Assembly: GCA_036479115.1 (NCBI GenBank) | Contig: JAZGFD010000037.1 | Location: 1-55,645 of the forward strand | Direction: 5' to 3' | DNA length: 55,645 nucleotides | From: UBA7328 sp036479115 | GTDB taxonomy: Bacteria; Bacteroidota; Bacteroidia; Chitinophagales; Saprospiraceae | Shown here: positions 8,820 through 18,388 of the stretch, piece by piece | How positions within the stretch are numbered: position 1 is the stretch's first letter | Layout: each line of letters starts with the position of its first letter | Program-made: the position numbers and the translations under genes | The notes under the pieces: model-generated | The model's database searches: none | Seen by the model: the letters and a program-made list of their open reading frames with translations, nothing else | Told to the model about the DNA's origin: nothing

Positions 8820-8982
8820 GTGACTACTCAGGTAGTATCTATTCTGGATAAAAAAAGCTCTTTTATTGCTATCCTTCTACCATTTTTATCTTAATAGAGC
8901 TGTAATTAAGATATAAATGAATCTTGTCTGGCTAATATATAGCAATTTTTTAATTCAAAAAGCAAACGACCTGAGTAGTTAC
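8820..8982 (+). mobile_element. MITE family A, copy A3
   Basis: A 163 bp element with ends GTGACTACTCAGGTAGT and ACGACCTGAGTAGTTAC. The family A internal motif AAAAAAGCTCTTTTAT is present. Flanking bases (TAATTCTT, TATCTTTT) do not give a clear duplication, so it may be older than A1 or A4. Confidence 0.7.
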
Positions 8983-9012
8983 TATCTTTTTTATGTTGGA
9001 CTTATCATTTAT

Positions 9013-9165
9013 TTAGTGCTGTGTCAAGTGGAATATAAAGGACGATTTGGAATCTTTTAATCCTGCCCTGCGTTCAAAAATCACTCCGTTTGGATAGGCT
9101 CAGGACAAGCATTAAGCCCGCTCAAATCGCACCGTCCATCCGTTTTCGCTATCCATTCACTTGAA
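9013..9165 (+). mobile_element. family D' element, copy D'1
   Basis: The element begins TTAGTGCTGTGTCAAGTGG and ends near CCATTCACTTGA. Its interior (GATTTGGAATCTTTTAAT, then CCTGC..TGCGTT and GACAAGCATT) matches the reverse complement of 14296-14480 and a fragment at 45242-45304. It is fused at its right side to the end of a family E element. Confidence 0.55.
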
Positions 9166-9169
9166 GGGT

Positions 9170-9199
9170 ACGCGCTAAACTTCATTCTTGTAGCACTAG
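9170..9199 (-). repeat. end of a family E element forming a gene terminus
   Basis: Read on the minus strand this is CTAGTGCTACAAGAATGAAG followed by TTTAGCGCG. It matches the family E end at 39828-39857 (CTAGTGCGCCAAGAATGAA). It encodes the last codons and the stop of the LVIVD protein. Confidence 0.55.
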
Positions 9200-10927
9200 T
9201 AATTTATTAACCGATGTTTCCAGTTTATTCAGCTTGTTAATCATCTTTGTGTTTTCGTCTTTTTGGAAATTTATCATCTTCTTCTGCTCTATAACATACA
9301 GTGTCAGTTCTTCTATTTTTTCTAGCATTTTCATATCTCTGGCCTGCATACTCATAGCGGCCCACCCTAGTGTATCGTACATGGATGGGAAGCCCTCCAG
9401 ATGATTGTAATCAGCTATATATTGCTCCACTTCTTCTAAAGGTGTGATCGTATATGATTTTTGAAACACATAATCCGGTACATTTAGAGTAGTGCCATCA
9501 TCAATGAATGAGCCTCCTGCGACACGGATATCGCCACCTGATACTTCCAGCTTACTACTGGGGTTTGTAGTACCTATACCTACGTTGCCATTTTTTTGCC
9601 AAGTCATTCGCACGGCTTCATTGCCACTAAATTTTCGACTATAGAGGTACAACAGATCATCATTGCCATCGTACTCCAATTCAAACCCAAAACCATTACC
9701 TTCGAATAATTTTAAGCTAGAGATTTCGTCATCCGAAGCATTTATTCTGAGACCAGCATTGCCATTGGTGCCATTAAGAATATCGAGGTGGCCTGCCATT
9801 CTGATACTTCCATCAGAATAGATTCCTCCTGCACCTACATTGATACTTCTTTTCACTTGTAACCTTCCTCCAGCAATGATGTCATTTTTTACTTGAATTT
9901 TGCCAGCATCTAGAGAATGAATGATTGAAGCCCTTGTTTCTATTCCTGAGATATCGATTACTTTGAGGTCATTAGATCCATCATCTACAACATATGCATA
10001 CCGCCCAGATACCTGAATGGATTGTGGACTAATGCCGATAGTTAAACTATCTACCTTTGTAGGTGCAGAAGGATTTGAAACATCAATTATTAATAATTTT
10101 CCAGTTCCCTCGTCCACTACATAAGCATATCGTCCAGATACATATACGTCACCAGGCAAACTCCCGATAGTAACTGTACCCTTTACGATAGGTGAGGTAG
10201 AATTGGATATATCGATAACTTTGAGATCATTAGAACCAAAACTTACTACATAAGCATGTTGGCCTGAGACAAATACCGACTGAGGGATAGAGCCTATTAA
10301 TACACTACCTACGATCACTGGTACATCAGGATCAGATATATTAATTATCTTCAAGTCTTCGGTACCACCATCCACCACGTAAGCAAATTTGCCACACACA
10401 AATACGCCTCTGGGAGCGAAACTTAGTGCTAGAGTATCTACCACTACTGGTAATGCTGATTTAGATATATCAATAATTTTAAAATCATCATCGCCTTCGT
10501 CTACAACATAGGCATATTTTCCTTCTACAAAGATAGAACTCGGAAATGTGCCAATCATTATAGTGCTGACCACGGTTGGTAACCCTGGATCAGATATGTC
10601 TATTATTCTAAGTTTATCATCACCAATATCTACAGTGTAGAGATACTGACCTGATAAAAACATGGATTTTGGAGAAAGCCCCGTGGTCAAGTTGTTGACC
10701 AAAGTAGGTGTTGTAGGGTTTGATATATCAATTGTTTTTACGGTTCCTGGGAATTCTTCAGTCACATAGGCATAAGAACCAGAAATTTGTACAGATTTTG
10801 CGCCAAAACCTAACCCTATACTCCCTACAACCCTTATTTTGTTTTCTACATCTAAGGGTTGAGAATATGATGATACCGTGCTCAGGATCATAAATGAAAA
10901 GAGAACATAGCTGTGTAAATATTTCAT
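9182..10927 (-). CDS. secreted LVIVD-repeat beta-propeller protein with tail-fibre-like C-terminus
   Basis: I use the ATG at 10927 because it places a Sec signal peptide (MKYLHSYVLFSFMILSTVSS) at the start; the upstream ATG at 10960 would add 11 charged residues. The product is 581 residues. The first 330 or so hold seven or eight repeats of the form VSGRYAYVVD..LKVIDIS, the LVIVD propeller repeat. A beta-rich region with IGTTNPSSKLEVSGG follows, then LNVPDYVFQKSYTITPLEEV and a coiled-coil end (LEKIEELTLYVIEQKK). This C-terminal layout is common in Bacteroidota proteins that resemble phage tail fibres. It is probably a surface protein of unknown binding partner. Its last codons come from a repeat end. 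Confidence 0.82.
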   Translation of the reverse strand: MKYLHSYVLFSFMILSTVSSYSQPLDVENKIRVVGSIGLGFGAKSVQISGSYAYVTEEFPGTVKTIDISNPTTPTLVNNLTTGLSPKSMFLSGQYLYTVDIGDDKLRIIDISDPGLPTVVSTIMIGTFPSSIFVEGKYAYVVDEGDDDFKIIDISKSALPVVVDTLALSFAPRGVFVCGKFAYVVDGGTEDLKIINISDPDVPVIVGSVLIGSIPQSVFVSGQHAYVVSFGSNDLKVIDISNSTSPIVKGTVTIGSLPGDVYVSGRYAYVVDEGTGKLLIIDVSNPSAPTKVDSLTIGISPQSIQVSGRYAYVVDDGSNDLKVIDISGIETRASIIHSLDAGKIQVKNDIIAGGRLQVKRSINVGAGGIYSDGSIRMAGHLDILNGTNGNAGLRINASDDEISSLKLFEGNGFGFELEYDGNDDLLYLYSRKFSGNEAVRMTWQKNGNVGIGTTNPSSKLEVSGGDIRVAGGSFIDDGTTLNVPDYVFQKSYTITPLEEVEQYIADYNHLEGFPSMYDTLGWAAMSMQARDMKMLEKIEELTLYVIEQKKMINFQKDENTKMINKLNKLETSVNKLLVLQE

Positions 10928-11066
10928 TTTTCTTGTTTTATAATGCTTTCTTGTATTCATTTTTTTTCAAATTTATCTATACCCCTTATTTTGTGTTTTC
11001 TCATTTCGGACATTGTTTTACTTTACTAGGACATTGACTCATTATTATGAGTTTATTTACAATTAT

Positions 11067-11226
11067 GAGCCCATTTCGAACACATAAAAAGCCTAAAATG
11101 CTTCTTTTAGTAATTTTATCCTCTTTTTCAATCTGTTGATAATCAGGTATTAATAAATGTCAAAAAAATTTAATGTCATCTAAACCGATTCAATTTGTGA
11201 AAATTATCTGTTTTCAGAGTGGACTC
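11067..11226 (+). mobile_element. MITE family B, copy B2 (diverged)
   Basis: A 160 bp element, the same length as B3, B4 and B5, with ends GAGCCCATTTCGAA and CAGAGTGGACTC. It is flanked by AATTAT and AATTGT, a 5/6 match to a 6 bp duplication. The interior is clearly more diverged than B3 or B4. The rest of the 535 bp spacer between the LVIVD gene and the hybrid kinase shows nothing else I can name. Confidence 0.6.
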
Positions 11227-11462
11227 AATTGTGCTTGCTTGCCTTTTCAAAAGCATGTTTTAATACATTGCTTTATGCCTTAATTCTCCACGATATTTTG
11301 GAGTTTTAGTGACATATATAAATTTTTATAGAAATTTGGTAATCAGCCGTTTGAAAAATTAGCATTCTCCTTTATTGAAATCATTACGAATTCTTGATGA
11401 CTAAATGCAGTCACTAGAACCGTATATCTTAGTTAATTCTAATGTGAGATTTTTAGGTAGTA

Positions 11463-14321
11463 TTGTTAACTAAAGTGTATCTTGATATAGTGAAAATATT
11501 TAATCTTAAAATTCTTGCAATTGCCACAATTCTGTTAATGGGGATAAAATTGCAATGCCAGCTGGACAGTCTCAGATCATTGCTTGCTATTACTGATAAT
11601 TCAAAAAATAAAATCGATCTATTATTGGACATTGCACATTACGAGATGGGCACGTCTTTGGATAGTAGTATGACTTCTACAAAGCGAGCATTGAGCATTG
11701 CTCAAAAAACCAATGACGATGAAAATATAGGTAGGTGCCTGACTTGGATGAGCAGGGTACTCGAGGAACAAGGAAAGTATAATGAAGCATTAGCGACAGC
11801 AGAACGTGCAGAAAAAATATTTCTTAGCATTCCCGATAGTTTTTATCTCGGAAATATATATAATATCTATGGCATCATATACCTCAAAATGGATGATTTA
11901 CAATCAGCTATAGAGTACCAATTTAAAGCGGCGGCATTCTCCCAAGCAGTAGAAAATACAGCAATGGCAGCCAGTTCATACAATAGTCTGGGTAATCTAT
12001 ATACAAGACTGAGAGATATAAAAACGGCGCTGGAGTATTATCTAAAAGCTGCAAATTATGCCAATATTAGTGGAAATACGAGATCACAATGTGGAGTATA
12101 TCTAAATATGGCCAATATAGCAGAAGACTCCCTATCATATAGAATGGAGTTGTACAATAAAGCCCTCACTATCGGCAAAAAATATGGCTATCATAGAGAA
12201 TTAGGCTATATCTACAATGGAATGGCATTTTTTTATTCTGATGAAAAACATGACCTCGACTCGTCCAATTATTATTTTAAGTTGGCCATCGATGAAAGCA
12301 CACAAGCTGGGGACAACTATATCACAAGTTATAGCCAAATGTATCTCGGAGTCAACCAACAACAAATAGGCGAGCCTTTGTCTGCCGAGAAACTACTGAG
12401 AAACTCAATTCTTAATGATTATGTTCTATCCGATCCTAGCCTTAATGCCGAAGTACATTATTACCTATCCAGAAGCCTAGCTGATCAATCTAAATACGCT
12501 CTGGCTTATCCGCTTCTTGACAGTGCCCTAACTCAATACAGAATTAATTATGATGAAAATATACTTATAGAAAGTGCTGAAGCAAATGCCAAATACGAAA
12601 CAGAAAGGAAAGAAAAAGAAATCGCCGAACAAGCCTTGATTATAGAACAAGCAAAGAACAATCGCAATGTAATACTTCTTCTTGGTGCTGTATTGCTGGG
12701 TTTCGGAAGTTTACTCGCTCAATATTTCATCAATAAAGAAAAGAGACAAAAGAGAGAAACGGAGCAAGCCCTATCTCTCGAAAAACAAAGGAATACCGAT
12801 CTACAAGAGATATCAAAGGTAAAAATAGACTTATTTAACAATATCTCACATGAGCTAAGGACCCCTCTTTCCATGATCATCAGTCCACTAGAAGAGGCTG
12901 TGAAAAAACTCCAGAATATTCATGTGAAGAATGATATCTCCTTGGCTCTTAAAAATAGTAGACGACTTACCGGATTGGTAAATGAAATACTTGATCTTTC
13001 AAAAATTGATGCTGGTAAATTAGAGATGGACATTAGCGAGGTAAAACTTATTTCTTTTTTAAAAAGAGTATTTTATTCTTTTGCATCATTGGCTGATAGT
13101 CAGCAAATTATTCTAAAAGACAACCTGAAAGAACTTGTTTTTGCAGACGGAATCCAAAATATTTTCATTAAAACTGATGTTTTAAAACTTGAGAAAATCT
13201 TAAATAATCTCATTTCAAATGCCATAAAATTTTCTAAATCTGGAGATACTATAGATTTTATCCTAGATGAAAACAAACTAGATGAAAATCAACTTTCCAT
13301 AGCTATAAAAGACGAAGGTGCGGGTATACCAGAGAATGAAATTGATAAAATATTTGATAGATTTTATCAATCCTCTAATACATCATCTGCATATGGCACA
13401 GGTATCGGATTGGCCTTGGTTAAAGAGTTGTGCTTATTTTTGGGTGGGGATATATCAGTCCAAAGCGTCGAATGTAAAGGCAGTAAATTTACATTAGTCT
13501 TTCCAGTTGTAACAAGAAAGGCCCAAAACTCAAAAGTAGAAACAGAAGCCCAAATACCTAATTTTTCTACTATTGACCCGATTTTAATATCAGGTAATAA
13601 GCCTGAACTACTTATAGTAGAAGACGACCTGCAAATGGCAAAGTACCTCAAAAAACTCTTGTATCACAACTATGAATGTACTATCGCTTATAATGGGCAA
13701 CAGGCACTAAATCTATTGAGGAAAAAATCCTTTGATTTAATAAGTTCTGATATTATGATGCCGGAAATGGATGGGTTTCAATTTAAAAAAGAAGTGAATA
13801 ACTTAGATCAAAGTAAAGACACCCCATTTATCATGTTGACTGCTAGGGTGCTCGAGGACGATAAATTGAAAGGGCTCAAAATGGGTATTGATGACTATAT
13901 TACAAAGCCTTTTAGTGCCGACGAGCTCAAAGCTAGAATCCATAACCTGATTAAAAATAAAATCAGCAGAAGTGAAGAATCCCCTGAATTAACGTATGAA
14001 GCGGCTATCATACAAAAAGCCAAAGACGTCATCTTAGATCATATAGACGATACCACATTTAAAGTAGATGATTTGGCAAAAGAGCTATCATATAGCAGCC
14101 GCCAACTTTCGAGAATATTCAAAAAAGCGACAGGGTTTTCACCAGTTGAATTTATCTTGGAAATCAGGTTGCAAAGCGCTTATAAAATCATACAAGAACG
14201 GAAATTCAGCACCATTAATGAAGTACGATACGAAGTAGGAATCGATAGTCCATCGTATTTTACCACTAAATTTAAAGAGCGGTTTGGGATTAATCCTAGT
14301 GCTGTGTCAAGTGCTATGTGA
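11463..14321 (+). CDS. TPR hybrid sensor kinase / response regulator with AraC output
   Basis: The 952-residue one-piece two-component protein has these parts in order. A signal-like N-terminus is followed by TPR repeats (about 60-390) and a membrane segment (about 402-423). The HisKA domain has its phospho-His at 463 (NISHELRTP), and the HATPase motifs are NNLISNAIKF, DEGAGIP and GTGIGLAL. A receiver domain (about 720-840) carries acceptor Asp763 (SSDIMMPEMDG) and KPF. An AraC DNA-binding domain ends the protein. It probably senses a periplasmic or envelope signal; no target gene is identifiable here. No ATG precedes the signal-like segment. TTG at 11463, GTG at 11475 or GTG at 11490 could start it, and 11490 gives the tidiest signal peptide. 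The last nine residues are encoded by a repeat end (see 14296-14480). Confidence 0.88.
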   Translation: MLTKVYLDIVKIFNLKILAIATILLMGIKLQCQLDSLRSLLAITDNSKNKIDLLLDIAHYEMGTSLDSSMTSTKRALSIAQKTNDDENIGRCLTWMSRVLEEQGKYNEALATAERAEKIFLSIPDSFYLGNIYNIYGIIYLKMDDLQSAIEYQFKAAAFSQAVENTAMAASSYNSLGNLYTRLRDIKTALEYYLKAANYANISGNTRSQCGVYLNMANIAEDSLSYRMELYNKALTIGKKYGYHRELGYIYNGMAFFYSDEKHDLDSSNYYFKLAIDESTQAGDNYITSYSQMYLGVNQQQIGEPLSAEKLLRNSILNDYVLSDPSLNAEVHYYLSRSLADQSKYALAYPLLDSALTQYRINYDENILIESAEANAKYETERKEKEIAEQALIIEQAKNNRNVILLLGAVLLGFGSLLAQYFINKEKRQKRETEQALSLEKQRNTDLQEISKVKIDLFNNISHELRTPLSMIISPLEEAVKKLQNIHVKNDISLALKNSRRLTGLVNEILDLSKIDAGKLEMDISEVKLISFLKRVFYSFASLADSQQIILKDNLKELVFADGIQNIFIKTDVLKLEKILNNLISNAIKFSKSGDTIDFILDENKLDENQLSIAIKDEGAGIPENEIDKIFDRFYQSSNTSSAYGTGIGLALVKELCLFLGGDISVQSVECKGSKFTLVFPVVTRKAQNSKVETEAQIPNFSTIDPILISGNKPELLIVEDDLQMAKYLKKLLYHNYECTIAYNGQQALNLLRKKSFDLISSDIMMPEMDGFQFKKEVNNLDQSKDTPFIMLTARVLEDDKLKGLKMGIDDYITKPFSADELKARIHNLIKNKISRSEESPELTYEAAIIQKAKDVILDHIDDTTFKVDDLAKELSYSSRQLSRIFKKATGFSPVEFILEIRLQSAYKIIQERKFSTINEVRYEVGIDSPSYFTTKFKERFGINPSAVSSAM

Positions 14322-14480
14322 TAGGTTAGATTTGATGAAATTTTTAATTCTGGTCAAAGCGGAACTTTACGATTTAACCGTGCTAAATGCTTGTCATGAA
14401 CCCAGCCGAAGGGAGTAATTTTTCAACGCAGGACAGGATGAAAAGATTCCAAATTACAATTCATATCCCACTTGACAGAA
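14296..14480 (-). mobile_element. family D' element, copy D'2, overlapping a gene end
   Basis: The left end CTAGTGCTGTGTCAAGTG overlaps the last codons of the hybrid kinase, and the right end reads CCCACTTGACAG. On the minus strand the interior matches D'1 (TTTGGAATCTTTTCATCCTG, then GACAAGCATTTAGC). Confidence 0.6.
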
Positions 14481-14516
14481 GGAGGTGGTGAGATGAGCAT
14501 TGCAAATAATCTAATG

Positions 14517-14830
14517 GTAACAACTCAAATAGAGTCAATTTTGGCTAAAAAAAGCTCTTTTATCACTACACATCAGCCTTTCCTCTCTTAAATAGTGTTT
14601 GAACGAAAACTCATCAAAATTAGAGATAATTCTTTTGGCGATATTTTAATTTATTTCAACTCGTTGATACTCAGGCATCACCGAATATCAAAAAACTAAT
14701 TCTCATCCAAAATATTCTATTTCATAAAATTCGACAAATTTCTTTCAAACACTAAATAGAAGATGTGGCAACATAATCGAGATTCACTAACATATAAAAT
14801 AAGTTAGGAATAGTGCTGCTATCAATACAA
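14517..14830 (+). mobile_element. A-variant element A'1, interrupted by a C element
   Basis: It starts like family A (GTAACAACTCAAATAGAG, then TTTTGGCTAAAAAAAGCTC) but continues into a different right half (GAAGATGTGGCAACATAATC to ATAGTGCTGC). The same combination occurs without interruption at 16967-17095. The insert at 14596-14751 is a family C element. Between 14831 and 15149 I see only a badly decayed family A-like right end near 15045-15080. Confidence 0.6.
14596..14751 (+). mobile_element. MITE family C, copy C1, nested in A'1
   Basis: A 156 bp element with ends TGTTTGAACGAAAA and TTTCTTTCAAACA. It is flanked by TTAAATAG (14588-14595) and CTAAATAG (14752-14759), a 7/8 match to an 8 bp duplication. 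Its interior (CTTTTGGCGA, then GATACTCAGGCATCACCGAA) is shared with family B although the ends differ. Confidence 0.75.
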
Positions 14831-15149
14831 AAAAAGCCTGTGTCTAGGAACAAAATGACAAAATTTTATTTCAAAAGGTAAGTACTCTATATTTTGTGTA
14901 ACCAGAAAGATATGTTAGTATTTTTAGTTAAAAATGTCCCCAAATCACAATAATCGCTACTTTGCCAAGGGCATTATCCTATTACCCTTGGCTATCAACT
15001 TAAAAGCCTTCAGCCTTTCTATGATGGATTACAATATTGAGTACTTAACTCAAAAGCGCTCACTTGATTAGGTTCAAAAAATATTTCAATTTTATCTATT
15101 GATTCCTTTTGTGTTTTATACCTTCGTCATACCAAAGAGAGAATTAGAT

Positions 15150-15566
15150 ATGGAAATACAAGGTAAGATCATCAAATTACTTCCGCTTCAAACTGGCACC
15201 TCTGCGCGTGGAGAATGGAGAAAACAAGAATTTATCATAGAAACGCTAGGTCAATATCCTAAACAAGTATGCTTGTACATGTGGGGAGATACTATTGATA
15301 ATGCCAAATTGCAAGTTGGTAATGAAGTCACGGCTTCTGTTGAAATAGAAAGTCGTGAGTATAACGAAAAGTGGTACACCAATGTAAAAGCGTGGCGATT
15401 GGAACCTACATTTCAAGCGGAGGCAGTACCACCACTGGCTCCTTCTCCTCCAATATCACCTACTGTGCCACCTGCTGATGGGGCGGATGGACCTGCCCCT
15501 TCTGCACCATTTAGTGAGCCTCGCATAGCAGATTTGTCAAGTGAAGAGGATGATCTTCCATTCTAA
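15150..15566 (+). CDS. DUF3127 (OB-fold-like) protein with SSB-like acidic tail
   Basis: The start at 15150 gives MEIQGKIIKLLPLQTG, the normal opening of DUF3127 proteins of Bacteroidota; the upstream ATG at 15099 adds 17 hydrophobic residues with no family support. Residues 1-90 form the DUF3127 domain with WRKQEFIIET and the NEKWYTNVKAWRLE end. A proline-rich linker follows, and the 138-residue protein ends in SSEEDDLPF. That tail resembles the DDIPF tip by which bacterial single-strand DNA-binding protein recruits partners. A role in DNA metabolism is inference. The gene stands alone. Confidence 0.8.
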   Translation: MEIQGKIIKLLPLQTGTSARGEWRKQEFIIETLGQYPKQVCLYMWGDTIDNAKLQVGNEVTASVEIESREYNEKWYTNVKAWRLEPTFQAEAVPPLAPSPPISPTVPPADGADGPAPSAPFSEPRIADLSSEEDDLPF

Positions 15567-15634
15567 ACAATGGACTTTTTATTCTAGCAGTGATGATTGG
15601 TACTATCTTGAAAAAGATTGAGTGGGCTCAAGAT

Positions 15635-16861
15635 TTATAGTTTTTGTTCTCCTGTTGAAATATAATGTTCAATAGACTGTAGAATTCTGATAGATGGCTG
15701 ATTGGCAGATTTATTGGGGGTTGATTTATTTTTTTTTATAAAACTTTGATTACCAATGATGGTGTTGATGGTGTCAATCATTGAATTTGCACTTTTAATT
15801 GAGGTCAGTTCTCCATTTTTCTCAAGTAATAAGGCTTCTGCAAACTTCCGATATTTAGTGCCGACTATTATGGGAGTTTCATAAAATGCTGGTTCCAACA
15901 CATTATGAATTCCTTTGCCAAATCCTCCTCCTATGTAAACAATATCAGCATATTGGTAAGTGTATTTCAAAACACCGAATTGGTCTAAAATACAAATGTT
16001 ATTACCTTCTTGAAATCCTTCGGAATAGCGGAAAGAAGGTGTATCCTTAAGAAAATTGTCAATAAAATTGAGATGGCTGTCACTAATGTCATGAGGAGCA
16101 ATGAGCAATTTGATTTTATAAGATAATCTGGGTAAAGCAGAACCGATCACTTTGAAATCGGCAATGTGTGTACTACCCAGAACCAACAGCAATTTATCGT
16201 CTTTAAAATCTTTGATTATTTGAAGGTCATGAGCAAGGGATAACTCTTTTTTAATGTGTTCTTGTCTCAAACTCCCTACATTATCGACCTTAAAGGGCCA
16301 TATTTTTTTTAAAAATGAAGCAGTATTCTGATTTTGGACAAATATTCTTTCTGCTTTTCCTATCAATAATTTATTAAGTTTAAGCCATATTTTATTCTTT
16401 AAATTTTCATTGAAGTAGGATTCAACATAAATAAATGGAATTTTTCTCTGCCCCAATGCGCTTAAGAACATTGGCCATACTTCATTTTGAGCAATTATCA
16501 CTAATGAGGGGTCGACAATTTTTAGCCAATTAAATACCGCTTTTTTACTATCAACAGGGCAGTATATTTTCGAATTATAAAGATGCGGTTCTTGGGCATT
16601 TTCGTATCCAGAGGGAGACAAGAAAGAAATGGTGATTTTCTTTTTTGGGTATATCTTTTTTATTTGTAACAGGAGTGGTTTAATACTCAAATACTCACCA
16701 TAAGAAGCACAATGAAATAGACAATCTGATGATGCGGCAGAGGAAATGTTTTGATTGATTCTTAGATCAAAGTATCTTGTAAGCGACGATGAATTGAAAA
16801 TGTCATTAAGAAAGATCAGAAGTGTTGTTGCAGCATTATATACGAATAGATATAGCAGCAT
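15635..16861 (-). CDS. kdtA: 3-deoxy-D-manno-octulosonic acid (Kdo) transferase
   Basis: The 408-residue protein is a family 30 glycosyltransferase that moves Kdo from CMP-Kdo to lipid A precursor at the inner membrane. It shows an N-terminal hydrophobic anchor, the HCASYGEYLSIKPLL segment with the presumed catalytic Glu56, LVIIAQNEVWP in the middle, and GGGFGKGIHNVLEP with FAEALLL in the CMP-Kdo-binding half. Length is usual. It is transcribed toward the DUF3127 gene and shares a repeat-rich 585 bp spacer with the divergent polysaccharide genes. Some changes in usually constant positions (ASYGE instead of ASLGE) look tolerable. Confidence 0.88.
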   Translation of the reverse strand: MLLYLFVYNAATTLLIFLNDIFNSSSLTRYFDLRINQNISSAASSDCLFHCASYGEYLSIKPLLLQIKKIYPKKKITISFLSPSGYENAQEPHLYNSKIYCPVDSKKAVFNWLKIVDPSLVIIAQNEVWPMFLSALGQRKIPFIYVESYFNENLKNKIWLKLNKLLIGKAERIFVQNQNTASFLKKIWPFKVDNVGSLRQEHIKKELSLAHDLQIIKDFKDDKLLLVLGSTHIADFKVIGSALPRLSYKIKLLIAPHDISDSHLNFIDNFLKDTPSFRYSEGFQEGNNICILDQFGVLKYTYQYADIVYIGGGFGKGIHNVLEPAFYETPIIVGTKYRKFAEALLLEKNGELTSIKSANSMIDTINTIIGNQSFIKKNKSTPNKSANQPSIRILQSIEHYISTGEQKL

Positions 16862-16966
16862 AACTTTTTGTTATCAGTTGTCAATGCCATACTTTATTAA
16901 AATGACAAATTATAGAAAAGCTGAGGAGTAGATAAAAATAATGTTATTAGAAAAAATACAACTACT

Positions 16967-17095
16967 CAGCAGTATTTTTTTTGGCTAAAAAATGTTCTTT
17001 TTCTGCTACACATCAGCTATCTCCTTTCCAATCGAAGATGTGGCAACATCATCGAGATTGACTAACGCATAAAATAAGTTAGTTATAGCGCTGCA
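16967..17095 (+). mobile_element. A-variant element A'2 (uninterrupted copy)
   Basis: This copy carries the same chimeric sequence as A'1 (ACTACTCAGCAGTATTTT, then CTACACATCAGC, then GAAGATGTGGCAACATCATC) but without the C element. It thus serves as the empty-site reference for that insertion. Confidence 0.55.
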
Positions 17096-17107
17096 ATTAA
17101 AAGGAAA

Positions 17108-17263
17108 GTAACTACTCCGGTGGAGCCAATTTTGGATAAAAAAGTTCTACCATATGTAAGCTATTTTTTTCGTCATAGCTCTACTATGCCTCAAAAAATG
17201 AACTTTATCTGCTAAAAAATATACCAATTTTTTATCTCAAAAAGCGTTCACCTGAGTAGTTAC
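17108..17263 (+). mobile_element. MITE family A, copy A4
   Basis: A 156 bp element with ends GTAACTACTCCGGTGGAG and TTCACCTGAGTAGTTAC. It is flanked by an exact 8 bp duplication AAAGGAAA (17100-17107 and 17264-17271), the cleanest insertion site in the window. Confidence 0.88.
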
Positions 17264-17298
17264 AAAGGAAAACAACCTTCGTTTAGAAAAAAAAGAGC

Positions 17299-17335
17299 AT
17301 TTTTTTACTCAAAAGCACACCACTTGAGTAGTTAC
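17299..17335 (+). repeat. solitary right end of a family A element
   Basis: TTTTACTCAAAAGCACACC followed by ACTTGAGTAGTTAC equals the family A right terminus. The left part is missing, so this is a truncated copy 35 bp behind A4. Confidence 0.6.
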
Positions 17336-17419
17336 GAAAAAATAAATATAACTAAGAAATTGCAAAGTTATATCACATCTTATATCAAAAGAAAAAATAA
17401 CATTACCCTTTCAAACGCC

Positions 17420-17427
17420 TACATTTG
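17420..17427 (+). promoter_or_regulatory. candidate -7 promoter element of the polysaccharide cluster
   Basis: TACATTTG fits TAnnTTTG and lies 19 bp before the ATG at 17447. It would drive the three-gene unit that follows. Confidence 0.5.
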
Positions 17428-17446
17428 CCAATTAAAGAGATAGAGT

Positions 17447-18388
17447 ATGAAGAAAGTTCTCATCACAGGTGCAGCAGGCTTTTTAGGCTCACATCTTTGT
17501 GACCGATTTATAAAGGAGGGTTTTCATGTAGTAGGTATGGATAATTTGATAACAGGTAGTTTGAAAAATATCGAACACTTATTTCCACTCAAAGAGTTTG
17601 AATATTTTCATCATGATGTGAGTAAATTTGTACATGTGCCAGGAAAGTTGGATTATATCCTTCATTTTGCCAGCCCTGCCAGTCCAATTGACTATCTTAA
17701 AATGCCCATACAAACACTTAAAGTCGGATCGTTAGGCACGCATAATTTATTAGGTTTAGCTAAGGAGAAAAAATCTAGATTGCTGATAGCTTCTACTTCC
17801 GAGGTATATGGTGATCCTTTGGTGCATCCACAAAAAGAGGATTACTGGGGCAATGTCAACCCTATTGGGCCAAGAGGTGTATACGATGAAGCCAAAAGGT
17901 TTCAAGAAGCGATGACAATGGCATATCACACCTATCATGGATTAGAGACTCGAATGGTAAGAATATTTAATACTTATGGCCCCCGGATGCGAGTGGATGA
18001 TGGCAGAGCCTTGCCAGCCTTTTTTTCTCAGGCTATGAGAGGAGAGGAGATAACGGTATTTGGAGATGGCTCACAAACGAGATCATTCTGCTATGTAGAT
18101 GATCTTGTAGAAGGGATATACCGATTGCTTTTGAGTGATTATGTATACCCTGTTAATATCGGTAATCCATCAGAGATTACCATATTAGAAGCCGCACAGG
18201 AAATCATTGATTTAGTAGGAAACACTAAGGCAAAAATAGGCTACCGTAATCTACCCAAAGACGATCCTAAAATACGTCAACCAGATATCTCATTAGCAAA
18301 AAAAATCCTAGATTGGGCACCAAAAGTAGATAGAATAGAAGGTTTTGAAAAGACGTATGAGTACTTTAAAACCGTAGTAAAAGTATGA
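17447..18388 (+). CDS. UDP-glucuronate decarboxylase (UDP-xylose synthase)
   Basis: The 313-residue protein is a short-chain dehydrogenase of the extended NDP-sugar type. It has the Rossmann motif TGAAGFLGSH, HFASPASPIDY, the STSEVYGDP segment, the catalytic YDEAK, and GPRMRVDDGRA typical of UDP-glucuronate decarboxylases. It would turn UDP-glucuronate into UDP-xylose in the cytoplasm. Its stop overlaps the next start by 4 bp (18385-18388), so the two are translationally coupled, and together with the SLBB gene they form the start of an envelope-polysaccharide operon. Confidence 0.9.
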   Translation: MKKVLITGAAGFLGSHLCDRFIKEGFHVVGMDNLITGSLKNIEHLFPLKEFEYFHHDVSKFVHVPGKLDYILHFASPASPIDYLKMPIQTLKVGSLGTHNLLGLAKEKKSRLLIASTSEVYGDPLVHPQKEDYWGNVNPIGPRGVYDEAKRFQEAMTMAYHTYHGLETRMVRIFNTYGPRMRVDDGRALPAFFSQAMRGEEITVFGDGSQTRSFCYVDDLVEGIYRLLLSDYVYPVNIGNPSEITILEAAQEIIDLVGNTKAKIGYRNLPKDDPKIRQPDISLAKKILDWAPKVDRIEGFEKTYEYFKTVVKV

